Positions 1-6,977 of a DNA stretch of 9,844 nucleotides are shown one piece after another; the first letter of the stretch is position 1, and the number at the start of each line of letters is the position of its first letter. This stretch comes from Cyclobacteriaceae bacterium (lineage in GTDB: Bacteria; Bacteroidota; Bacteroidia; Cytophagales; Cyclobacteriaceae): positions 1 to 9,844 of the forward strand of contig JAUUZS010000105.1 in assembly GCA_030589835.1 (NCBI GenBank). Direction: 5' to 3'. The position numbers were made by a program, and so were the translations under genes. The notes under the pieces are model-generated. The model had not been told where the DNA came from, made no database searches, and was given only the letters and a program-made list of their open reading frames with translations.

Positions 1-1
1 A

Positions 2-385
2 GCCGATGTAATTGCTTTTAATGAAGCGCTAAAATTCGTTCAGCAACTGGGGAATAAGCAGGAGATATTAAGTTATGAACAATCGCTTTTGGATGAAGCA
101 ACATCAAGGCTGAAAGAAATTCCCGGTATGACAATCATAGGAGAGGCTAAAAGCAAAATTGGCGTGATTTCTTTTATTATAGAAGGCCTTCATCATTTTG
201 ATATTGGTATGATGCTGGATGCAAAAGGAATTGCTGTACGTACCGGACATCATTGCACACAACCTTTGATGCATAAGTTTGGCATCGATGGAACGGTTAG
301 GATTTCGTTTTCTATATATAATACATTAGAAGAAGTCTCTATTTTTGTGGAAAGTTTAAAACAAATCGTAGAAAAATGGAGATAA
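2..385 (+). CDS. sufS: Cysteine desulfurase SufS, C-terminal part (5' end outside window)
   Basis: This is the last 127 codons of a group II cysteine desulfurase, a PLP enzyme that converts cysteine to alanine and loads the sulfur as a persulfide on its own cysteine for Fe-S cluster assembly. The frame is open from base 2 and has no start in the window. The active-site loop RTGHHCTQPLM is visible, with the persulfide cysteine codon at 254-256. It matches the RTGHHCAMPLM loop of E. coli SufS and is followed by the family's C-terminal RISFSIYNTLEEV segment. The PLP lysine lies upstream, outside the window. The stop (383-385) overlaps the sufE start by 10 bases, which suggests translational coupling. 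The RTGHHC loop followed by sufE points to SufS rather than IscS or CsdA. Confidence 0.96.
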   Translation, partial: ADVIAFNEALKFVQQLGNKQEILSYEQSLLDEATSRLKEIPGMTIIGEAKSKIGVISFIIEGLHHFDIGMMLDAKGIAVRTGHHCTQPLMHKFGIDGTVRISFSIYNTLEEVSIFVESLKQIVEKWR

Positions 386-825
386 AAGAAACCCAATCCG
401 CTTCGGCAGAAGATTTACAAAACGAAATTATTGATGAGTTTTCAATTCTTGGGGATGATCGTGAGAGTGCCATATTTTACATTATGGAATTGGGACAAAG
501 TTTGCCTGAATTGAATGACGAACATAAAATAGAAGAAAACATCATCAAAGGGTGCCAATCGAAAGTATGGCTGACAGCAGATCTCAAGGGGGAACGAATC
601 CTATTTAATGCCGATAGCAACACAGATATAACTAAAGGGCTAATAAGTTTGTTAATAAGAGTGCTGTCCGGCCAAACCATTGATGCGGTATTAAAAGCAG
701 ATTTATATTTTATAGAAAAAATCGGTATGGGGCGGTTCATTGGGTCTCAAAGATCAAACGGTCTGGTGGCAATGATCAAACAGATGAAGATGTATGCATT
801 GGCATATAAAAGTAAACTGAGTTAA
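376..825 (+). CDS. sufE: Sulfur acceptor protein SufE
   Basis: This 149-residue cytoplasmic protein has the length and sequence of SufE, which takes the persulfide sulfur from SufS, stimulates its activity and passes sulfur to the SufBCD scaffold. The acceptor cysteine is C60 in ENIIKGCQSKVW, equivalent to C51 of E. coli SufE (GCQSQVW). It is followed by the usual ITKGLISLLIRVLSGQT helix and, near the C-terminus, the basic SQRSNGL region. The ATG at 376 lies inside the end of sufS. No clear ribosome site is seen, so translation is probably coupled to sufS. The next gene starts 6 bases after the stop. No residue expected for the family is missing. Confidence 0.96.
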   Translation: MEIKETQSASAEDLQNEIIDEFSILGDDRESAIFYIMELGQSLPELNDEHKIEENIIKGCQSKVWLTADLKGERILFNADSNTDITKGLISLLIRVLSGQTIDAVLKADLYFIEKIGMGRFIGSQRSNGLVAMIKQMKMYALAYKSKLS

Positions 826-831
826 GTAATT

Positions 832-1155
832 ATGGAAACGAAAGAAGTGGAAGAATCATTGAAGGAAAGGGTTATGGATGCCATAAAAACAGTTTATGAT
901 CCTGAAATCCCTGTTGATATTTATGATTTAGGTCTTATTTATGAAGTTTCGGTATATCCCATCAATAATATATTAGTCAAAATGACACTCACTTCGCCTG
1001 CCTGCCCGGCGGCAGAAACGATCCCCAGTGAGGTAGAGAGCAAAATTAAGCAGCTAAAGCAAGTCAATGATGTCCAGGTAGAAATTACATTCGACCCGCC
1101 TTATAGTCCGGACATGATGTCGGAAGCTGCAAAGCTTGAGTTAGGATTTATTTAA
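832..1155 (+). CDS. sufT: SufT-like DUF59/MIP18-family Fe-S assembly protein
   Basis: This small cytoplasmic protein of 107 residues belongs to the DUF59/MIP18 (YitW/PaaD-like) family. It shows the DPEIPVDIYDLGLIY motif at residues 23-37, the conserved cysteine C58 in TSPACPAAE, and the family ending around FDPPYSPDMMSEAAKLELGF. Members of this family (SufT, the CIA2 domain) help mature Fe-S proteins. Which step they act on is not fixed, and the symbol is assigned from family and operon position. It sits 6 bases after sufE and 24 bases before the bacilliredoxin gene. The same family also includes PaaD of phenylacetate degradation, but the short length and the suf context favour the Fe-S role. 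Confidence 0.9.
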   Translation: METKEVEESLKERVMDAIKTVYDPEIPVDIYDLGLIYEVSVYPINNILVKMTLTSPACPAAETIPSEVESKIKQLKQVNDVQVEITFDPPYSPDMMSEAAKLELGFI

Positions 1156-1179
1156 TTAAATAATAATTGTTGTATCGTT

Positions 1180-1596
1180 ATGTATCCAGAAGAATTAGTA
1201 CGCCCCATGCGGGCAGAATTGACAAATGTCGGCTTCGATGAATTAAAAAGTGCCGCTGAGGTTGACAGTCATCTAAATGAAAAACAAGGCACTACCTTGG
1301 TGGTAATCAACTCCGTTTGTGGCTGTGCCGCTGGTACTGCCAGGCCCGGAGTAGCCATGGCACTTCAAAAATCTGCTAAAAAGCCAAATCACCTGGCTAC
1401 CGTGTTTGCGGGAGTTGATCAGGAAGCTACTGCTAAAGTAAGGGAATATACGCTTCCCTTCCCTCCTTCATCTCCATCAATTGCATTATTTAAAGATGGT
1501 GAATTGGTACATTTTGTAGAAAGGCACCACATAGAAGGCCGATCGGCAGAGCTTATCGAAGATCACCTTTCGGGTATTTTTGAAGAGTATTGCTGA
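1180..1596 (+). CDS. BrxA/BrxB-family bacilliredoxin (YphP/YqiW, DUF1094)
   Basis: This 138-residue thioredoxin-fold protein carries the bacilliredoxin signature: [14 protein letters not shown] at the N-terminus, the redox motif NSVCGCAAG with C47-G48-C49, and a C-terminal EEYC ending in C138. The length equals that of Bacillus BrxA and BrxB. Those proteins remove bacillithiol from S-bacillithiolated proteins. Bacillithiol synthesis is reported in part of Bacteroidota, but no bsh gene is visible here, so the thiol used is an inference. It is the last gene of the suf operon, 24 bases after the sufT-like gene and just before a strong terminator. That suggests a role in protecting or repairing thiols of the sulfur-transfer chain. 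BrxA and BrxB cannot be told apart from this sequence. Confidence 0.93.
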   Translation: MYPEELVRPMRAELTNVGFDELKSAAEVDSHLNEKQGTTLVVINSVCGCAAGTARPGVAMALQKSAKKPNHLATVFAGVDQEATAKVREYTLPFPPSSPSIALFKDGELVHFVERHHIEGRSAELIEDHLSGIFEEYC

Positions 1597-1617
1597 TAAA
1601 ATATCTTCTTATTACAA

Positions 1618-1655
1618 AAAAGGCCTGTGATTTTCGCTTGAATCACAGGCCTTTT
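1618..1655 (+). terminator. Rho-independent terminator of the suf operon, probably bidirectional
   Basis: A perfect 15-bp inverted repeat (AAAAGGCCTGTGATT at 1618-1632, AATCACAGGCCTTTT at 1641-1655) encloses an 8-base loop. On the plus strand the stem runs into TTTTCTTTT, 22 bases after the bacilliredoxin stop. On the minus strand it ends in a run of T from the A tract at 1616-1621, so it could also stop minus-strand transcripts coming from the permease gene. Confidence 0.92.
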
Positions 1656-1810
1656 CTTTTCTAAACGGTGTCCGGTAGAGACCACCAGTGTGCCGGAATG
1701 AACACCATAACAGGAAAGACATCATTGTATCTTCCTGATTATATGGCATATACAAGTTGGCACCAGGATTGATTGCTATTTATTAAATAACCATTTTAAT
1801 CGAGCAAGAT

Positions 1811-2077
1811 ATGCATACCGTTGATACTACTTTCAAAATCACCTATTCTACAGAGCAATACCAACAGGCCAAAAAATATGTGGAAGACATGAAAAACGAC
1901 AAAGACCGTATATTTTGGGTTGGCAAAGAAAATAAATCTGATGATGAATTGATCCTTTCCCACATTGCCCACCGAATTCTTTCTGGATTTTACAATTCTT
2001 ATGATGGCTGGTACGGATCAAGCGTTATTTTGGATATGATAAACAAAAAAACCAACGGTGATGCCATAAAAAATTAA
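1811..2077 (+). CDS. Hypothetical protein, 88 residues
   Basis: I do not recognise this small ORF. The product is soluble-looking and rich in charged residues, with no signal peptide, membrane segment or cysteine. A probable amphipathic helix (YQQAKKYVEDMKNDKDR, residues 17-33) precedes a WVGKE turn and a second helical stretch, DELILSHIAHRILSGFYNSY. The C-terminal part contains an aromatic DGWYGSS segment and ends with lysines and asparagines. It is read alone: the suf terminator lies upstream and the convergent permease gene ends 26 bases downstream. The 150 bases before it show no clear TAnnTTTG promoter box, and no Shine-Dalgarno site precedes the ATG. Overlap with another gene does not explain the open frame, and the codon use looks like that of neighbouring genes, so it is probably real. 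Confidence 0.62.
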   Translation: MHTVDTTFKITYSTEQYQQAKKYVEDMKNDKDRIFWVGKENKSDDELILSHIAHRILSGFYNSYDGWYGSSVILDMINKKTNGDAIKN

Positions 2078-2103
2078 GCAAATTCAACCGAAACTCTGAT
2101 TAT

Positions 2104-3336
2104 CTACTCGTACCTCAATGCATCGATAGGGTCTAGCTTAGAAGCCTTATAAGCAGGATAATAGCCGGAAACTATGCCGACAAAAAGACAAACCGCAAAA
2201 CCCATAAACACCCATTCCCAAGGGGCCACAAAAGTACCCGCCTCAATGAGGTTCGCAACTAAGTTGCCAATTGCCAATCCAAATATTATACCTCCTATTC
2301 CCCCTAAAATGCATATCAAAATAGCCTCAATCAGGAATTGAAGTCTTATTTTCATCGGCGTAGCGCCAATTGCTTTACGGATACCGATTTCCCTAGTTCT
2401 TTCTGTAACCGATACGAGCATAATATTCATTAGCCCAATGGATGCCCCGATAAGTGTGATGAACCCGATGGAAAAACCTCCTATTTTCAGATACGAAGAA
2501 AGCTCATCAAGCTCCTCCTCCATTGTTATATTGGCGCTAATCTCAAAAGATTCTTCTTCCCCAATAGCATCCCGGCGTATTTTGCGCATTAGGCTTGTGG
2601 CCTCTCCTATAGAATGCTCCATTTTCGTCGGATCGCTTAAACTTATTGTAATCCTGTAATCTATATAGCCCCTTCTGGCAATACGAATTGCATTTTTAAA
2701 AGGAAGGAAAACCGTTCTGTCCGATGAAGTATTTCCTCCAAAACCTCCTTTTTCCTCCAATACGCCAATCACAATAAACTTACTTCCATAAAAGGAAATC
2801 TTTTTATTGATCGGATCTTCGTTTTTAAACAAGCTTTTAACCACTTCCTTTCCAATCAGCACATAGTTGACCCCATTTTGTATATCAAATTGGGTGAAAT
2901 TTCTACCACTTTCAATATTGTAATTCCTGATCACCATATAATTTTCATCAATTCCCTGGATCCTGAAATTAGGCGTAGTTTTTTCTGAAAGCCTTTTTAT
3001 CTCTGCTGTTCCGGAGACATAAAAATGCACAGTAGGGGTCCCATCGGTGAACCTGGACTTAAATTCCATCACTTCATCCTTTTGCAGCAATGGGTATTGC
3101 TTTTGCTCTTTGCCTTCCTGTACGGTCCTATCAGGCCATTTTCTGCGAATATCAAATGTATTGGCTCCCAAACTCGAAAAGCTCGTATCGATCGATGCTT
3201 TTATTCCATCTATAGCAGTGAGAATGCCCACCAGCGACGTTATACCAATTGCAATAATGGATGCCGTGAGTATCGTTCTCAGCAAATTGGTTTTAATAGA
3301 TTTTGCTCCTTCTCTGAAATTTTCTTTTAAATTCAT
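2104..3336 (-). CDS. MacB/FtsX-type ABC transporter permease
   Basis: This 410-residue inner membrane protein has the MacB layout. There is one N-terminal transmembrane helix (about residues 21-43), a large periplasmic MacB_PCD domain (about 45-270) and three C-terminal helices of the FtsX domain (about 284-310, 335-362 and 372-396). The cytoplasmic loop ERTREIGIRKAIGAT after the second helix and the ending PAYKASKLDPIDALRYE are hallmarks of the family. Such permeases work with a separate LolD/MacB-like ATPase, and often with a membrane fusion protein, in lipoprotein handling, export of peptides or antimicrobials, or mechanotransmission. The substrate cannot be read from the sequence. No ATPase gene is adjacent, since both flanking genes lie on the plus strand. 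The only plausible start is the ATG at 3336. I see no clear promoter in the 100 bases upstream. Confidence 0.92.
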   Translation of the reverse strand: MNLKENFREGAKSIKTNLLRTILTASIIAIGITSLVGILTAIDGIKASIDTSFSSLGANTFDIRRKWPDRTVQEGKEQKQYPLLQKDEVMEFKSRFTDGTPTVHFYVSGTAEIKRLSEKTTPNFRIQGIDENYMVIRNYNIESGRNFTQFDIQNGVNYVLIGKEVVKSLFKNEDPINKKISFYGSKFIVIGVLEEKGGFGGNTSSDRTVFLPFKNAIRIARRGYIDYRITISLSDPTKMEHSIGEATSLMRKIRRDAIGEEESFEISANITMEEELDELSSYLKIGGFSIGFITLIGASIGLMNIMLVSVTERTREIGIRKAIGATPMKIRLQFLIEAILICILGGIGGIIFGLAIGNLVANLIEAGTFVAPWEWVFMGFAVCLFVGIVSGYYPAYKASKLDPIDALRYE

Positions 3337-3425
3337 ACTTTTGAATTTGTATAAAATTAAAATATGCTATTGGTTTATCTAACTATTATTATTTTAATTT
3401 CGTTATACGTACATCATCGGTCGAA

Positions 3426-3430
3426 AAGGA
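3426..3430 (+). promoter_or_regulatory. Possible ribosome binding site for the 421-residue protein
   Basis: AAGGA lies 7 bases before the ATG at 3438. This is unusual for this window, where most starts lack any Shine-Dalgarno-like sequence, and it supports the choice of that ATG. Further upstream, TTG at 3370-3372 and TAATTTCG at 3395-3402 resemble a Bacteroidota promoter, but with one mismatch in the -7 box and a spacer about one base too long. Confidence 0.35.
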
Positions 3431-3437
3431 TTTTAAA

Positions 3438-4703
3438 ATGCATTTAAAGTTTATTACATATTTCGCAATTCTGAGTATTGCCTCGTCAAATTTACAGGCC
3501 AACACCATTTTTATATCAATGGATAACACCCAGGCCAATCACCTGAAGGCCTATGGCATTGCCTATTGGGCAATCGAACAGGGCGTTGAAGTAGATTGGC
3601 TACTAAATCATAAGGGGGGAAGCTTTATGATGGACTATTTTCAAAAAATAGAAAATGAACTGATTATCAGGGGAGTAAGCTACACGATAATTTCTGATGC
3701 GGAGCACAACCAGATCCTTACTGAAATTGCCAATCCAGCCTCCAATACCGATATCATGAAACTGGAAAAAGCACCTCGCGTTGCAGTGTATTCACCAAAA
3801 AGCGCCCTCCCCTGGGATGACGCTGTTACACTTGTACTCACCTATGCCGAAATTCCCTATGATGTGATTTTTGACGATGAGCTAATGTATGACGAACTGC
3901 CAAGATACGATTGGCTGCACTTGCACCATGAAGATTTTACGGGTCAATTCGGAAAATTCGAAGGAAATTATGCGAATTTTCCCTGGTATCGCAAGCAAAA
4001 AATGGAGCTTAATGAATCGGCCAAAAAGCATGGCTACACCAAAGTATCGGAGCTGAAATTGGCGGTAGTAAAGAAAATTCAAACCTTCGTTGCTGGCGGA
4101 GGGTTTCTTTTTGCAATGTGCTCTGCCACTGATACATACGATATAGCTTTGGCAGCTGAAGGAGTGGATATCGTTGGATCTGTATATGATGGCGACCCTC
4201 CGGATCTTGATGCCCAGAAAAGACTTGATTATTCCAAAACCTTTGCCTTTAAAGATTTTAAACTGAGAATGAATCCCATTGAATACGAATATTCTGATAT
4301 TGACAACCAACCTGCGGCACGAGGGCTTACTCAAAATAATGACTATTTTACCTTGTTTGAATTTTCTGCCAAATGGGATCCTATCCCGACCATGCTGACT
4401 CAAAACCATGAAAAAATCATCAAGGGGTTCATGGGCCAAACCACCGGTTACAAGAAAAAACTGGTAAAGTCTGATATTGTGATTATGGGAGAAACCAATG
4501 GCTTTGATGAGGTAAAGTATCTCCATGGGATTTTTGGTAAAGGATTCTGGACCTTTTACGGCGGTCATGACCCGGAGGATTATCAGCATCGCGTTGGCGA
4601 GGAACCGACAGATTTAAATCTTCACCCGAATTCTGCCGGATACCGGCTTATTCTTAATAATATCCTTTTCCCGGCTGCTAAAAAGAAGAAACAAAAAACC
4701 TGA
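3438..4703 (+). CDS. Exported protein with a class I glutamine-amidotransferase-like fold (often mislabelled asparagine synthetase B)
   Basis: The 421-residue product starts with a likely Sec signal peptide (residues 1-21, cleavage near LQA/NT), so the mature protein is probably periplasmic or outside the cell. The body resembles a GATase1/ThuA-like fold. A beta-alpha start (RVAVYSP, residue 114) is followed by YDWLHLHHEDFTGQFGKF (157-174) and a nucleophile-elbow-like GGGFLFAMCSATDT with C228. Near the end is FWTFYGGHDPEDY with H377, placed where such folds carry their histidine. The C-terminus is lysine-rich. I recall homologues in Bacteroidota labelled 'asparagine synthetase B', but a true AsnB is cytoplasmic with an N-terminal Ntn cysteine at position 2 and an ATP-pyrophosphatase domain. 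Neither is seen here. The reaction and substrate are unknown, and whether C228 and H377 are catalytic is inference. The gene stands alone, divergent from the permease. Confidence 0.75.
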   Translation: MHLKFITYFAILSIASSNLQANTIFISMDNTQANHLKAYGIAYWAIEQGVEVDWLLNHKGGSFMMDYFQKIENELIIRGVSYTIISDAEHNQILTEIANPASNTDIMKLEKAPRVAVYSPKSALPWDDAVTLVLTYAEIPYDVIFDDELMYDELPRYDWLHLHHEDFTGQFGKFEGNYANFPWYRKQKMELNESAKKHGYTKVSELKLAVVKKIQTFVAGGGFLFAMCSATDTYDIALAAEGVDIVGSVYDGDPPDLDAQKRLDYSKTFAFKDFKLRMNPIEYEYSDIDNQPAARGLTQNNDYFTLFEFSAKWDPIPTMLTQNHEKIIKGFMGQTTGYKKKLVKSDIVIMGETNGFDEVKYLHGIFGKGFWTFYGGHDPEDYQHRVGEEPTDLNLHPNSAGYRLILNNILFPAAKKKKQKT

Positions 4704-4786
4704 TCGGTCAATATTCTGAGCTCAGTATTTTTCGCAAAATCGCCTTAGTAAATTTCAAATTAAATATTAATTCTGCCATTTAAAAT

Positions 4787-4866
4787 GGAAAGTTGGAAAA
4801 TGGAAGATTGGAAAAAAAGTATACGAATGCTTTTTTCGTTCCATTATTCCCATATTCCATTATTCC
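4787..4866. repeat. Imperfect palindromic intergenic repeat made of short tandem units
   Basis: The left arm holds two similar 15-base units, ATGGAAAGTTGGAAA and ATGGAAGATTGGAAA (4785-4814, 13 of 15 identical). The right arm holds two exact copies of TTCCATTATTCC (4839-4850 and 4855-4866), spaced by four bases. The arms are roughly complementary, so the element can fold into a hairpin of about 80 bases with mismatches and small bulges. The tip is a 7-bp stem (AAAAAAG at 4813-4819, CTTTTTT at 4830-4836) around a 10-base loop. It lies between convergent genes, where it may help end transcription. It also resembles a dispersed intergenic repeat, but only one copy is visible here. Confidence 0.6.
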
Positions 4867-4909
4867 GGCTACATTTAAATCTGCGATATTTCTTGGCAAC
4901 ATGGTGAAT

Positions 4910-5119
4910 TTACTGAGTTCTGATATTAATTCTCTTTGAGGGTTTAAATGTTAATTTGGGCCTGTCCTTGTACTCGATGTATAATTCAGAAATATTGCGA
5001 TCAAGCCTCGCCTTCCTTAGTTCAGTGCACAGGGGCTTGCGAAGCTCGAAAAATTTGAGCCCCAACAGTATCATCGGGATGAGTTTTTCAGAAACAAGCA
5101 TAACGCAGAAATCAGACAT
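4910..5119 (-). CDS. Possible small protein, 69 residues, directly downstream of the porin gene
   Basis: I do not recognise this ORF and it may not be a gene. It starts 12 bases after the porin stop, on the same strand and in the same frame, so the frame stays open for 73 codons after the porin TGA. The product would have a mildly hydrophobic N-terminal stretch (KLIPMILLGLKFF, residues 12-24) followed by a strongly basic half with two cysteines overall, such as LRKARLDRN and KDRPKLTFKPSKR. No ribosome site precedes the ATG. Codon choice looks similar to real genes nearby, which argues mildly for coding. Alternatives are a decayed gene or chance. The rest of the 428-base gap holds the palindromic repeat at 4787-4866, and I see nothing else recognisable in it. 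Confidence 0.3.
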   Translation of the reverse strand: MSDFCVMLVSEKLIPMILLGLKFFELRKPLCTELRKARLDRNISELYIEYKDRPKLTFKPSKRINIRTQ

Positions 5120-5131
5120 TATGGACAGACT

Positions 5132-6973
5132 TCAATTAAAAAACATCCAGCGTACTCCGGCATCAAAAATACGTGGCTGCCCAATATAGTATGGATGGGT
5201 GAAATATCCGTCGCTTGGGGATTGGTTGATGTGCTCAAATTTCAAATATACAGAAACATGCTCGATCTGAAACTCCAGAAAGGCGTCGGCAACTATATAT
5301 GCAGGAATCATAAAATCATCCTGCAAAAAGAATTGTTGCACAACCGGATTATACCCCGGGGCATAATAATCACTCTTGTAATGTGCATCGATACCAAAAG
5401 TGATGTAAATTTTACCTTCAAACCAATAATCCCCATAATACAATTTAGAATTGACAAATATATCCGGGATCCTGAAAGCATTGACCGCCTCCTGCTCGCC
5501 AGTAATTTGCGTATAGATTGCTTCATTCTCCCAGAATATTCTATTTGCAAGGGCTAAATCCAGATTTAAGCCAAAATTTATAATCTGTGCTGATCCTGTG
5601 GCCTGAGAGGGAGCTTTGTCATATCCATAGTAAATATTATTTTTCACATTGGTAATGGATGCAAAGGGCTCAATCCTTAAGACTTTGTTTTTATAAATCA
5701 GGCTTCCCTTCAGCAAATCAGATGCCGGTGTGGCAAAGTTATTTTCCCATTCATAGTGATTGCCAAAATAGCTATCCTCGATGATTCCGGGTCTTGATTG
5801 GGTACGCCAATATTCGACCGTAAAAAATTTCATGAAATACGACCCGCCAAACCGGTAAAATCCACCTAAAATGTATTCCCCATTTGCTCGGATATTTTGC
5901 AGGGAATCAAAATCATAGCGCAAATCAAAGCCTCCGGAATTCTCAAAGAACAACTGATTACCAGGCTGGTACCTCGAGAAATGCTTTACATTCCTGAATT
6001 TAGTAAAAAAGCGATAGAACATTTTTGCATAGTCGCCTTTCACGCCAAACTCATTGACCAGCTGATTGGTTTGAGATTGATCTGTGGTGGAATCCAGGTT
6101 GATAAGTACTTGGCCATAAAAAGCTGTATCAGAGGAGATCAAAGGAATATTAGTAAAAAAATTCCGGTTCTGAATGTATTCAAATGATTGATAAAGCTGA
6201 AATTCATCCCGTATCTTATACTGATTGTAAATATGTAATCCAATTCTGAAATCCTGGCTCTGTGCATTATTGAGATTGACATCTGCATTCTCATCAAAAT
6301 AAGAATTAATGGGTTCATCATCCGCTATTGTAATTCCTCCTTGCTCCCAAACTTTATGGTTCATCCTGGACAAACTGGCTAAGCCGTGATATTTCCCATC
6401 CATGGTCTGATAATCCGTATGTACGTAAAATGATGTAGATGCTGTCTGATTATCCCCTTTCCCGCCTGATGCAACTTGCTTGTCGGCATTAATTTTTCGG
6501 AAGTGAAATCCTGCATTCCAATAAGGTGTGACATTTCGGGTGTGCTTTATATTCGTCAGGGCTCTCCCTCCTCCTCCCAATCCAATATCCAATGGGGTAT
6601 AAGGGGATTTTGTGTCAAAGAACTCAATTTTATCTGCCGAAATATAATACGGCACATAGGCATCGAAACCAGAGCGGATGCCTACATGTGTGGGTGGGCT
6701 GTAAAATATCGGACGGAGTGCAGTACCCATATTCCCAAGGTTTTGGTACTTGTGATCGTACTTCTCCACCAAATTGAAGTTGTGCATATTTCCAACGGTA
6801 GAATCTACCTTGTGAAGGTAATCACGATTAGATTTTATGTCTTCAAACGTTTGGAATAATGTCGTGTAGGGGCCATATACCTGCATGGTGGAGTCATCAA
6901 CTATATTGCTCTGTGCAAAAACATTGCTAAATACTACCGTTAAAAAAATGATTAATCCACTCCTCCTCAGCAT
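5132..6973 (-). CDS. Putative outer membrane porin (Porin_10-type beta barrel)
   Basis: This is a 613-residue outer membrane beta-barrel protein of the type annotated as 'putative porin' in Bacteroidota. From the chosen ATG at 6973 the protein begins MLRRSGLIIFLTVVF, a compact signal peptide with cleavage near VFA/Q (residue 20). The frame is open to an ATG at 7003, but that start would overlap lpxK by 26 bases and lengthen the signal oddly; a middle ATG at 6985 is also possible. Family features follow in order: DSTMQVYGPYTT near residue 27, YQNLGNMGTALRPIFY from 76, SPYTPLDIGLGGGG, and then alternating aromatic strands. The end, FDAGVRWMFFN, resembles a final barrel strand with terminal aromatic residues. 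I see no TonB box or plug domain, so it is not a TonB-dependent receptor. It follows lpxK by only 4 bases and is probably co-transcribed with it. What it transports is unknown. Confidence 0.88.
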   Translation of the reverse strand: MLRRSGLIIFLTVVFSNVFAQSNIVDDSTMQVYGPYTTLFQTFEDIKSNRDYLHKVDSTVGNMHNFNLVEKYDHKYQNLGNMGTALRPIFYSPPTHVGIRSGFDAYVPYYISADKIEFFDTKSPYTPLDIGLGGGGRALTNIKHTRNVTPYWNAGFHFRKINADKQVASGGKGDNQTASTSFYVHTDYQTMDGKYHGLASLSRMNHKVWEQGGITIADDEPINSYFDENADVNLNNAQSQDFRIGLHIYNQYKIRDEFQLYQSFEYIQNRNFFTNIPLISSDTAFYGQVLINLDSTTDQSQTNQLVNEFGVKGDYAKMFYRFFTKFRNVKHFSRYQPGNQLFFENSGGFDLRYDFDSLQNIRANGEYILGGFYRFGGSYFMKFFTVEYWRTQSRPGIIEDSYFGNHYEWENNFATPASDLLKGSLIYKNKVLRIEPFASITNVKNNIYYGYDKAPSQATGSAQIINFGLNLDLALANRIFWENEAIYTQITGEQEAVNAFRIPDIFVNSKLYYGDYWFEGKIYITFGIDAHYKSDYYAPGYNPVVQQFFLQDDFMIPAYIVADAFLEFQIEHVSVYLKFEHINQSPSDGYFTHPYYIGQPRIFDAGVRWMFFN

Positions 6974-6977
6974 ATTA

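Noticed and set aside
1661..1810. Possible regulatory element in the gap before the 88-residue ORF (GGTGT...ACACC and AGGAAAGA...TCTTCCT partial inverted repeats).
   Set aside because: The repeats are short and interrupted, no promoter box stands out, and nothing ties them to a known RNA or operator family.
3336..3343. TACTTTTG, matching the TAnnTTTG promoter box on the plus strand.
   Set aside because: It touches the permease start codon on the other strand, has no TTG at the right distance upstream, and lies about 95 bases before the plus-strand gene. A chance match in AT-rich DNA is likely.
3882..4589. Long minus-strand ORF of 235 codons inside the exported protein gene.
   Set aside because: It is fully antisense to a gene with a signal peptide and family motifs. 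Its product is rich in I, F and K without any motif, as expected of a shadow frame.
4710..4734. Palindrome CTGAGCTCAG followed by TATTTTT just after the 421-residue gene, as a terminator.
   Set aside because: The perfect palindrome has no room for a loop, so only about three strong pairs plus a bulged AATA/TATT extension can form, which is too weak for a supported call.
4956..5189. Plus-strand 77-codon ORF in the intergenic gap.
   Set aside because: It overlaps the 3' end of the porin gene on the opposite strand and mirrors the minus-strand frame. The product shows no recognisable pattern.
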